From Methanosphaera sp. (GTDB taxonomy: Archaea > Methanobacteriota > Methanobacteria > Methanobacteriales > Methanobacteriaceae), in contig JAFRMD010000057.1 in assembly GCA_017430835.1 (NCBI GenBank), positions 1-12,530 on the forward strand: a stretch of DNA of 12,530 nucleotides, written 5' to 3'. Below, one piece after another: positions 6,061-12,530 of the stretch; position 1 is the first letter of the stretch; each line of letters begins with the position of its first letter. Under the pieces are notes generated by a model. That model did no database searches, was not told the origin of the DNA, and was given only the letters and a program-made list of their open reading frames with translations. The position numbers were made by a program, and so were the translations under genes.

Positions 6061-6710
6061 AAAAAATAATTGTATACACCGGTTTATCCATTTCATTCAG
6101 CGAAGCAGAAAAAATTCTAAAGGCAGAGTATAAACCTCCAATAAAAAGGGGAGACCTATCTGCACTGCTTGAAAATGAAGATGACATAGACATTATAGGA
6201 ATAATAGACGGCGTATTTCATCAAAGTCCGGCAGTAGCCCATAAGGAAATACTTGAGGCACTCGACAATAACATAACAGTTGTGGGTGGTGCAAGTATGG
6301 GTGCCTTAAGGGCATGTGAATTATACCCCTACGGGATGGTAGGAGTCGGAAACATATTCAAGGATTATAAAAACGGAGTAATTGAGTCAGATGATGACGT
6401 AGCAGTAAGTTTGAATCCCGAAACATATGAACAACTGTCCGATTCATGGATTAACATGAAATATAACTTCAACAAAGCATGCAAAGACAGTATCATAAGT
6501 CAAGAGGAAATGAACGAACTGCTTTTAACGTCAAAAAACATATACTATCCTAAACGTAGCTTTGAATATGTGATAGCCAAATCATCCATAAACAAGGATA
6601 AAAAGGTTAATCTAAAGGAGTATCTTAAAACGAATAAGTTTGACGTCAAGCATGATGATGCCAAAGCTGTTCTTGAATACATTAAAAAAATAGCTGAAAA
6701 TCAAAGTTAA
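6057..6710 (+). CDS. tfuA: TfuA-like protein (YcaO partner, likely McrA thioamidation)
   Basis: TfuA proteins work with YcaO enzymes to install thioamides in peptide backbones. In methanogens the YcaO-TfuA pair makes thioglycine in the active site of methyl-coenzyme M reductase. The 217-residue product has the family core: PPIKRGD (27-33), DGVFHQSPAVAHKEIL (51-66) and GGASMGALRACELYPYGMVGVG (77-98). The family is proposed to handle the sulfur donor step. The start ATG overlaps the HD gene by four bases. No ycaO gene lies beside it, so the partner must be elsewhere in the genome. The C-terminal 70 residues are lysine-rich and less conserved. No plus-strand T-run terminator follows; the convergent hairpin at 6730-6765 may serve. 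Confidence 0.9.
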   Translation: MKKIIVYTGLSISFSEAEKILKAEYKPPIKRGDLSALLENEDDIDIIGIIDGVFHQSPAVAHKEILEALDNNITVVGGASMGALRACELYPYGMVGVGNIFKDYKNGVIESDDDVAVSLNPETYEQLSDSWINMKYNFNKACKDSIISQEEMNELLLTSKNIYYPKRSFEYVIAKSSINKDKKVNLKEYLKTNKFDVKHDDAKAVLEYIKKIAENQS

Positions 6711-6719
6711 AGTTAAACT

Positions 6720-6765
6720 AAAAAAAGAGATGATTGAAATAACCCACCGATGGTTATTCAATCAT
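6720..6765 (-). terminator. Terminator of the CBS-domain gene, overlapping its last codons
   Basis: A stem of 14 bp with one bulged base (GGTTATTCAATCAT pairing with ATGATTGAAATAACC) has a 7-base loop at 6745-6751. On the minus strand it is followed by a T-rich stretch ending in seven T (6720-6726). The stem includes the stop codon and last codons of the CBS gene. In the plus direction it lies 19 bases after the tfuA stop and may also end that transcript, though without a T-run. Confidence 0.75.
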
Positions 6766-7590
6766 TGCACGCATTAAATCACTACTTCTTACAAGTCCAA
6801 TCGGTTCATCAGACATGTTTAATACAGGAACCTGTTCAATATTATGTTTTTTAAGTAAGTTTGCACATTCCTTAACTGATGTTTTACGTGTAACTGATAC
6901 TAATTTATCCCCATATACATCTTTGACCAATTTATCAGAGAATTTTAATTTATTTTTAAGTATATACATTACGCTCTGACTATTCCAGGTCCATTTATCC
7001 CCTTCAGTACTTACAGAACTGTTATGAACTGTTTGTTCTTCAACAACTCTACTTTCATGTATGAAGTCTGTTTCTGTTAGTATACCTGATGCTTTACTAT
7101 CATCATTTAATGCTATAACTGATTTAAAGTTAAAGAAGTTGGATATTGAATATGCAACTGGAAGTGGAGTTTTATCCCATACTGTTGGAACATTATGCAC
7201 CATATACTTTTCAACAGGCTCATTGTTTTCAATTTTCCACAATGCCTTGTTTGTAATATCTGATGAGGTTACGATACCCACCAACATGTTATCGACAGTT
7301 ATAGGTATTCTTCTTATATTATTATTAATCATCTTTCTAACAACAGATTTCACATCTTCATCTGGAGCTGCAGTTATAGGATTTCTTGTCATAACCATTG
7401 CAACCTGATCTTCATCAGGATTTTTAATTAAATCTGAACGTGTGATTATTCCTGCCAATTCACCTGTTTGTTTTTTAACAATAGGAACTCCAGATAAATT
7501 TTCTTCCCTTAAAATTTCATAGATAGAACTTATTGTACCTGGCACTGATCCTGCTTGAACTTTTTCAGTCATTATTTCGCTTATTTCCAT
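6754..7590 (-). CDS. Protein with four CBS domains
   Basis: The 278-residue protein consists almost entirely of CBS motifs, which pair to form Bateman modules that bind adenosine ligands such as AMP, ATP or S-adenosylmethionine. The repeats are at about 1-55 (start EISEIMTEKV, end GIITRSDLI), 56-113 (VAMVMTRNPI to GIVTSSDIT), 125-176 (VEKYMVHNVP to GILTETDFI) and 220-278 (LVKDVYGDKL to GLVRSSDLMRAM). The third is the most degenerate. No catalytic domain is attached, so it is probably a regulatory protein with an unknown target; stand-alone CBS proteins are common in methanogens. A GAGGCGAT Shine-Dalgarno site precedes the ATG. The gene is convergent with tfuA and appears to be transcribed alone. 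Confidence 0.9.
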   Translation of the reverse strand: MEISEIMTEKVQAGSVPGTISSIYEILREENLSGVPIVKKQTGELAGIITRSDLIKNPDEDQVAMVMTRNPITAAPDEDVKSVVRKMINNNIRRIPITVDNMLVGIVTSSDITNKALWKIENNEPVEKYMVHNVPTVWDKTPLPVAYSISNFFNFKSVIALNDDSKASGILTETDFIHESRVVEEQTVHNSSVSTEGDKWTWNSQSVMYILKNKLKFSDKLVKDVYGDKLVSVTRKTSVKECANLLKKHNIEQVPVLNMSDEPIGLVRSSDLMRAMIE

Positions 7591-7769
7591 AATTATCGCC
7601 TCGTTGTAAATTAATGATTTTTCAAATAATGCATGACTATCTAATTAGTAATTAAATATGAAAATTATTATTTATAATTACTATTTTGTTTAAAGTAATA
7701 TAAAAGCTTAAATGAAATTTAAGATAGACATGCTCTGATAAAAAATTTTTTTAATTAGTGTGAACTTTT

Positions 7770-7800
7770 TTAAGTCTTTTTAAAAAAAATAAAAAGGAGT
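7770..7800 (-). terminator. T-rich terminator downstream of serS
   Basis: The minus strand reads CTTTTTATTTTTTTTAAAAAG, a 7-bp stem (CTTTTTA/TAAAAAG at 7776-7782 and 7790-7796) with an all-T loop. It starts 14 bases after the serS stop. The long T-run fits archaeal termination for the hypE-RDD-serS transcript. The neighbouring bases 7591-7769 are AT-rich leader and promoter DNA for the CBS gene with no clear single TATA box. Confidence 0.6.
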
Positions 7801-7810
7801 CTGTTATAAA

Positions 7811-9088
7811 CTATTTTTTAGCTTTAATAACAGTTTTACCATTCATGTATGGCTGTAACACTTCAGGTATTAATACATCCCCATTTTCCTGCTGATAATT
7901 TTCTATAATACAACATATTGTTCTTTCGGTAGCTATGGCTGTACTGTTTAATGTGTGTAATATCTGTGAATCACTAGCACCTGCTTTTCCAACCCTTGTT
8001 TTTGTTTTTCTTGCCTGATAATCAGTACAATTTGTACATGAGACCAATTCCCGATATGCACCGGAACCAGGGAACCATGCTTCAAGGTCATACTTTATTG
8101 CGGCATTGTCATTTAAGGCTGAGGACACAATGGCAACAATCTGATAGCTTAAGCCTAACTTTTGATATATCCGTTCGGTTACTTCAAGTAATTTTTCATG
8201 TTCATTGGAAGATTCCTCTGGGGCAGAGTAAATAAATTGCTCTATCTTTTCGAATTGATGTACACGGAAAATTCCCAAGGTATCTTTTCCATGAGAACCT
8301 GCTTCTTTTCTGAAACATGTTGATAATGCACAGTATCTTTTAGGTAATTCTTCAGAGTCTATTATTTCATCCCTATGAAGTGCTGCTAATGTTTGTTCTG
8401 CCGTTGCTATTAAGAACAAATCCTCATTTTCCACTTTGTAAAGTGTTTCTTCAAATTCACCCAGCTCTGATGTTTCCTTAGCTACCTGACTTTTTATGAA
8501 GAATGGTGTCTGAAGGGGTGTGTATCCTTGAATTGTTAATTCATTTAATGCAAATTGAATCAATGCTAAATTCAAAAAGAGAATGTCCTCTTTTAAATAG
8601 TAGAATCTTGAACCGGATACCTGTGCTGCAGTCTGTGTATCTGCCCCGTCAATTAATTCCATGATGTCAACATGGTTTAATGGCGTGAAGTCAAATTCCT
8701 TTTTTGTTCCGTATGTTCGGATAATCTTATTATCGTCTTCAGTATCGGATACAGGTACCTTCTCATCAATGATGTTTCCTACCTTATATCGGTATTCATC
8801 ACGTATCTGTTCATATTCTGCTATTTTTGGCTGTAACTCTTTTATGTCATTAGCTACCTGTTTTGATTTTTCAACAACCTCTTGGATATTACCATCCTTT
8901 TTGGCTTGTTTGAAAGATTTGGATAATTTATTCTTTTCTGAACGAAGATTGTTTAATGTTTGTAAACCGTCCCTCCATAAATTATCATATTCAATAACTT
9001 TTTCTACATTTTCAGTACTTCTAAATCTTTTTTTCTCAGATTCCAACACTTTTTCTGGGTTATCTCTGAATAGTTTTATGTCTAACAA
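7811..9088 (-). CDS. serS: Seryl-tRNA synthetase, canonical type
   Basis: SerRS charges tRNA-Ser with serine in the cytoplasm. The 425-residue protein has the N-terminal two-helix coiled-coil arm (about 28-100) that grips the long variable arm of tRNA-Ser, then the class II catalytic core: motif 1 near 187-197, TAEQ (229-232) for serine binding, motif 2 FRKEAGSHGKDTLGIFRVHQF (259-279) and motif 3 TERTICCIIENYQQENG (387-403). This is the widespread type, not the divergent methanogen type, which is longer and lacks this arm. The start codon is TTG: it has AGGAG 9 bases upstream and the product then begins MLDIKLFRDNPE as expected. It follows the RDD gene by 34 bases. Confidence 0.97.
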   Translation of the reverse strand: MLDIKLFRDNPEKVLESEKKRFRSTENVEKVIEYDNLWRDGLQTLNNLRSEKNKLSKSFKQAKKDGNIQEVVEKSKQVANDIKELQPKIAEYEQIRDEYRYKVGNIIDEKVPVSDTEDDNKIIRTYGTKKEFDFTPLNHVDIMELIDGADTQTAAQVSGSRFYYLKEDILFLNLALIQFALNELTIQGYTPLQTPFFIKSQVAKETSELGEFEETLYKVENEDLFLIATAEQTLAALHRDEIIDSEELPKRYCALSTCFRKEAGSHGKDTLGIFRVHQFEKIEQFIYSAPEESSNEHEKLLEVTERIYQKLGLSYQIVAIVSSALNDNAAIKYDLEAWFPGSGAYRELVSCTNCTDYQARKTKTRVGKAGASDSQILHTLNSTAIATERTICCIIENYQQENGDVLIPEVLQPYMNGKTVIKAKK

Positions 9089-9122
9089 TGTATATACTCC
9101 TATAATTTAGTTTATTGAAGAT

Positions 9123-10112
9123 TTAAAAATCATCTCTTGTTAATTCAACAAAGGAATCAGATTCCTCTTCTTCTTCAATTATTAAATCCAATATTTCATC
9201 TTCATATGATGTTTCTTTATTAGCCGCTTTAATTTTAGATTCTTCTATAACATCGGTACTGACGCTGGTAACTTTTTTAGCTTTCTTTTCCTTGTTTTCT
9301 CTTTTTTTGTCATAGGTTTTGTGAATATCAGTATCATCTGCAAAGATAAATTCTGCTTCATCCACCTGTTTTTCTTCTGAAACTTCTTCTTTGGAAACAT
9401 CCCCTGAAACTTCTTCAGGGGCTACTTCGGAAACTTCCTGAGAAAGTATCATATCTTCCTCTGAAAAGTCCGCTGATTCTTTAGTTACTTCGTTAGAATT
9501 ATCAATGATTACTTCTTCAGCATCATCATTAATTACTTCTTCGGTATCATCATCAACTTCTTCTATGGCTGTTTTATATTCCTCTACAGGTCCTGTTTTT
9601 TTGTTTAAAGATGTTGATTTGTCAGCACCTTCTTTAGTATCTTCCATTGCGGATTTATCTTCATATTGTGTTAGATTGTTTTCACCAATACTGTTTTCAT
9701 CATATAATTCCAATTCGGAATCTGCATAGACATCAGTTCCGGCTAGTTTATCAAATAACCTTGATGGGAAACCTAACACTTTACCAATAATGACATCGAA
9801 TATTAATGGTATCCAAAAACATTTGGTTATATTTCTTATGAATGCTGAATAGTATGAAATATATCCCTCTTCATCCGATACATATAATTTCATTACCTTT
9901 TTACCGATTGTTTTATTTGTTTTAGCTTCCATTATAGTAAAGTAAGCAATTGTTACTATAATCGTTACTGCATAAGGATAATATGCAGATATGAATGGAA
10001 CTTTAAGTAATGATATTGGAACAAACAAAAGGTTATTAACTATTGAAATTAATAAAAATACCACGATAAAATCGATTATACATGCAGATAATCTTTTTGT
10101 AAAATGTTCCAT
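9123..10112 (-). CDS. RDD-family membrane protein with a long acidic tail
   Basis: The first 130 residues form an RDD domain: FTKRLSACIIDFIVVFLL with the family Arg and Asp, membrane spans at about 10-32, 43-62 and 96-112, the TIGKKVMKLYV segment (68-78) and RLFDKLAGTDVY (118-129). RDD proteins are small integral membrane proteins; some are ion exchangers, but most have no assigned role. Residues 131-329 are a predicted disordered, highly acidic tail with short repeats (DDDTEEVIN then DDAEEVIID at 187-204, and several EVS units at 226-245) and a basic patch RENKEKKAKK (271-280). The tail more than doubles the usual size. The start has an excellent GGAGG site. It lies 18 bases after hypE and 34 before serS, so is probably co-transcribed. 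Confidence 0.82.
   Translation of the reverse strand: MEHFTKRLSACIIDFIVVFLLISIVNNLLFVPISLLKVPFISAYYPYAVTIIVTIAYFTIMEAKTNKTIGKKVMKLYVSDEEGYISYYSAFIRNITKCFWIPLIFDVIIGKVLGFPSRLFDKLAGTDVYADSELELYDENSIGENNLTQYEDKSAMEDTKEGADKSTSLNKKTGPVEEYKTAIEEVDDDTEEVINDDAEEVIIDNSNEVTKESADFSEEDMILSQEVSEVAPEEVSGDVSKEEVSEEKQVDEAEFIFADDTDIHKTYDKKRENKEKKAKKVTSVSTDVIEESKIKAANKETSYEDEILDLIIEEEEESDSFVELTRDDF
9483..9554 (-). repeat. Degenerate tandem repeat coding part of the acidic tail
   Basis: The DNA coding for residues 187-210 of the RDD protein is a diverged tandem repeat of about 27 bases, giving DDDTEEVIN, DDAEEVIID and NSNEVT. It suggests that the tail grew by local duplication. Confidence 0.5.
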
Positions 10113-10130
10113 TAGTATACCTCCTTCTAA

Positions 10131-11159
10131 TTAACATACCCTAGGCACAGGATCTGCAATTGGCGGTTCGATTAATCTTTCACCGCCTATAACGGTTTCC
10201 ATTATTACACGTTTACCTTCAACAACTTCCCCTATAATTTGTGCATCTTTTCCATATTTTGTTTTTTGTATTGCTTGAAGTACATCTTCGGCAGTGTCTG
10301 CCTTTACACCCATCACTATTTTACCTTCATTTGCTACTTCAAAAGGATCAATACCGAGCATATCTGAAACTGCTTCCACTTCAGGTTTTACTGGAATTCT
10401 TTCTTCATCAAGATACATTCCCACAGAAGCCTTGGTTGCCATTTCGTTTAATGCATTTGCTATTCCACCACGTGTCGGATCCTTCATTGCAGTTATCGTT
10501 CCAACTTCTTTGGCTGCCTCGACCATACTCCATACAGGTGCTACATCTGATTTTAGTTCTGTTTCATAACCGAATCCTTCACGTTTGGACATGATTGCCA
10601 TTCCATGATCCCCTACACTACCTGTCAGGATTATTTTATCTCCAACTTCCAGTCCAGAGTCTCGTACGACTTCATCCTTACGTCCTATTCCTATACCAGC
10701 AGTTGTGATTATCATACTGTCTAACTTATCACTGTCTATTACTTTGGTATCTCCCGTGATTATTGCTGCATCTACTTCTTCACAGGTTTCATTCATGGAT
10801 TTGATTATTTTTTCCAAGTCTTCTCTTTCAAATCCTTCACTTATTACCATTGCATTACTTAAAGATACGGGTTTTACTCCCATTACAGATATGTCATTCA
10901 ATGTTCCTGCAGCTGAAATACGACCAATATCCCCTCCCGGGAAAAATAATGGTTGTACAGTATGGCTGTCAATGGTTGTTACTACAACATGTTCATCATC
11001 AAGTGGTATTGTTGCACTATCATCCAAAGATTCTAAGCCTATTCCGCCATTTACACTGGTTTTTGAAATATTTCCCAATATGATGTCTGATATCATATCT
11101 TGCATTACTTCTCCGCCAGCTCCATGAACCATATTAATTTTATCATCATTATATGCCAT
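10131..11159 (-). CDS. hypE: Hydrogenase maturation factor HypE (carbamoyl dehydratase)
   Basis: HypE takes a carbamoyl group from HypF onto its C-terminal cysteine and dehydrates it with ATP to a thiocyanate, the source of the cyanide ligands of the iron in [NiFe]-hydrogenases. The 342-residue protein ends PRVC, so the acceptor cysteine (Cys342) is present. The N-terminal half shows the AIR-synthase type ATP-binding fold: NMVHGAGGEVM (9-19), DSHTVQPLFFPGGDIGR (64-80) and GTLNDISVMG (85-94); DPTRGG marks the C-terminal half. An AAGGA site lies 8 bases before the ATG. It is the first gene of a probable operon with the RDD gene and serS; no other hyp gene is in the window. A TATA element is likely among the AT-rich bases 11180-11206, but the exact box is unclear. 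Confidence 0.97.
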   Translation of the reverse strand: MAYNDDKINMVHGAGGEVMQDMISDIILGNISKTSVNGGIGLESLDDSATIPLDDEHVVVTTIDSHTVQPLFFPGGDIGRISAAGTLNDISVMGVKPVSLSNAMVISEGFEREDLEKIIKSMNETCEEVDAAIITGDTKVIDSDKLDSMIITTAGIGIGRKDEVVRDSGLEVGDKIILTGSVGDHGMAIMSKREGFGYETELKSDVAPVWSMVEAAKEVGTITAMKDPTRGGIANALNEMATKASVGMYLDEERIPVKPEVEAVSDMLGIDPFEVANEGKIVMGVKADTAEDVLQAIQKTKYGKDAQIIGEVVEGKRVIMETVIGGERLIEPPIADPVPRVC

Positions 11160-11785
11160 TAATAAATCCTTCCATTATGTTAAATTATATATTAATTTAT
11201 AGATATGTTTAAGGTAATATTTTATTTTATCCCTTTTCTATGCAGAGACTTGGCAAAAATAATTATAAGACAAAAAAAGTATTACCCATATAAAGTTAAG
11301 AAGGAAAAAAACTTCCATAAAAACATGTAACGGATAAATACTCAATTTTCATCCTAAAGCAAGTAAAACAATAAACAATACAGCCACCCTTTCTTCTTAT
11401 TACTAAGAATTAAAACCCGGGCCAAATCCATATTGCATTGAATACTAAATTTTCACCTTTGTTCAAAACAAATAATGACAAACATGGGCAGTATCCAAAA
11501 TACAGTCTGAGTTTTGATGTCTGTAAACCATATAACATTATCTGATAAATCATTTTATTTTTTCATTAATTAAATTGATGTTAAAATAGAACATGATGCC
11601 ACACAATTATGTAATATTCAATTAAATCATGTATTTAATGTTATTTAATTAATAGACCCATTTTATTAGTATTTAGACATATGGTTGATATATGTCGTTG
11701 TTTATTTATATTGGTTTATTAAATTTGTTATAGTTAGTTTAGGGTTATAAAATAAGTTTATAGGTGTAGGGAGTTATATAATATT
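11160..11785. other. Intergenic region between hypE and the transposase-like gene (about 620 bases)
   Basis: The flanks (11160-11225 and 11555-11785) are extremely AT-rich promoter-like DNA. The centre (about 11230-11550) is visibly less AT-rich, with stretches such as GGCCCGGG on the minus strand, and seems to hold a decayed gene described separately. No tRNA, rRNA or other RNA gene was recognised. Upstream of the transposase-like gene there is a TATA-like TTTATTTATATT near 11702-11713. Confidence 0.5.
11222..11554 (-). pseudogene. Possible remnant of a small membrane protein gene
   Basis: One minus-strand frame keeps coding-like, hydrophobic segments over about 330 bases but is broken by four internal stops of all three kinds before its final stop. 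Segments include VFWILPMFVIICF, GWLYCLLFYLL, MFLWKFFSFLTLYG and FCLIIIFAKSLHRKG. A second frame holds an intact 47-codon ORF at 11410-11553 starting MIYQIMLYGLQ and ending IWIWPGF. T-rich DNA favours hydrophobic codons, so this could be chance. It is offered because the base composition differs from the flanks and a truncated transposase lies next door. No family is recognised. Confidence 0.22.
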
Positions 11786-12415
11786 ATGTTAAGCAAAATA
11801 ACCCCTACAGATATATGTATTAATTTTGAAGTAGTTAAATTTTTCGGTGAAGAAGAAAAACTATTGGTCATGTTACCAGATACTGTTTCACCTGATGTTA
11901 TAACGTTTTTAGAATTCTTTAACTCCGATATTGATAGCGTTTTGTATTTTAAATCAAATCCAATTCGTCCTGATTGTGGATTAGAATTGGTTGAGAGTAC
12001 CGTTGAAGAATTTTATCCTAATAAATTATCAAATGATTATAGAATTGTTTATAGGTGTCTTGATAAGGAATGGGGTAAGAAACACAGGGCTAAATTAGAT
12101 AAATTTATTGATGATGGTTCTAATTATACTAATAATATGAAACAATTGGGTTCTAGACTTCAATTTATTGAAAAGATATCTTATCGTAAAATGAGTGAAA
12201 TTTTTGAAGCTATTTTTGGAATAAGAATACCAAAGTCTATTGTGTATAATAACCAAGACCAAACTAGTGATGAAATATTAACTGCCGTTGAAAAAGAAAT
12301 TGATGCCGAAATTGAAAAAGAAGAAATAGAAGCATGTGGAAACTATAATTATGATGAACAGTTTATGAAAGTATCCAAAAATAAAAAAGGGCACTATTAC
12401 ATTACGGTCACCTGA
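11786..12415 (+). pseudogene. Truncated transposase-like gene (N-terminal part of a DDE transposase)
   Basis: The 209-residue product looks like the front part of an archaeal insertion-sequence transposase. It has a degenerate N-terminal region with RPDCG (61-65), a helix-turn-helix-like stretch ISYRKMSEIFEAIFGIRIPKS (131-151), a charged helix (159-182) and then GNYNYDEQFMKV (185-196), where Asp190 is the likely first catalytic residue. The frame stops 19 residues later, so the rest of the catalytic core is missing. I looked in all three forward frames after the stop and found no continuation within the window. A GGGAG site lies 12 bases before the ATG. No clear terminal inverted repeats or target duplication were found. 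It is probably a dead remnant; a domesticated DNA-binding protein is an alternative. Confidence 0.6.
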
Positions 12416-12530
12416 AAATTTTCACATTTTTTAAAAACCATGCTGGGGGTTTTAAATTATTTATACTATTTTAATAAGGGTGGAATTTTTATCTAAAAAA
12501 AGGATAGTACCCCTTATCCAATATGAAAAG
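12416..12530 (+). other. Downstream of the truncated transposase: two small dyads
   Basis: A stem AAAACC/GGTTTT (12434-12439 and 12448-12453) and a partial dyad ATAAGGG/CCCTTAT near 12473-12520 are visible. They could be a transcript end or the eroded edge of a mobile element. No gene is seen before the window ends. Confidence 0.3.

Noticed and set aside
10241..11127. Several open frames on the plus strand opposite hypE
   Set aside because: They are shadows of hypE, whose protein is full-length with its C-terminal cysteine.
11690..12530. A complete insertion sequence with terminal inverted repeats
   Set aside because: I compared the DNA before 11786 with the reverse complement of the DNA after 12415 and saw no matching ends; the right edge may also lie outside the window.

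Overview
The window comes from a very AT-rich methanogenic archaeon, most likely of the Methanobacteriales and plausibly Methanosphaera or Methanobrevibacter. The evidence is the archaeal gene order ftsZ-secE-spt5-rpl11-rpl1, archaeal transcription factor TFE, a coenzyme M biosynthesis enzyme (ComA), a TfuA protein of the kind linked to thioamidation of methyl-coenzyme M reductase, TATA-box style promoters (TTTAAATA is seen three times) and good Shine-Dalgarno sites of the GGAGG type. The genus is an inference; nothing in the window fixes it.

Left part (1-3074, minus strand). Reading leftwards: ftsZ (cell division GTPase, own terminator), a gap of about 400 bases with a promoter, then secE, spt5 and rpl11 packed as one unit, then a new promoter and the start of rpl1, cut by the window edge. 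This is the conserved archaeal block for protein secretion, transcription elongation and the ribosomal stalk and L1 proteins.

Middle (3075-6710, plus strand). A 500-base AT-rich divergent control region separates ftsZ from comA. comA ends in an unusual terminator with two mutually exclusive hairpins. A gap of about 600 bases follows, holding a possible small ORF, a perfect 10-bp inverted repeat and a repeated motif spaced by two helical turns. Then comes a tight three-gene unit: tfe (basal transcription factor), an HD-domain hydrolase-like protein, and tfuA (4-base overlap).

Right-middle (6754-11159, minus strand). A four-CBS-domain protein is convergent with tfuA. It is followed by the operon hypE, RDD-family membrane protein with a long acidic tail, and serS (canonical seryl-tRNA synthetase, TTG start), which ends in a T-rich terminator.

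Right end (11160-12530). A gap of 620 bases holds a stretch, less AT-rich than its surroundings, that may be a decayed gene. After it lies a truncated transposase-like gene whose reading frame stops soon after the first putative catalytic aspartate. This is the only clearly accessory part of the window. I did not find a CRISPR array, tRNA or rRNA, or a convincing new defence or metabolic system. The best leads are the regulatory structures, the tfe-HD-tfuA unit without ycaO, and the relic region next to the truncated transposase.
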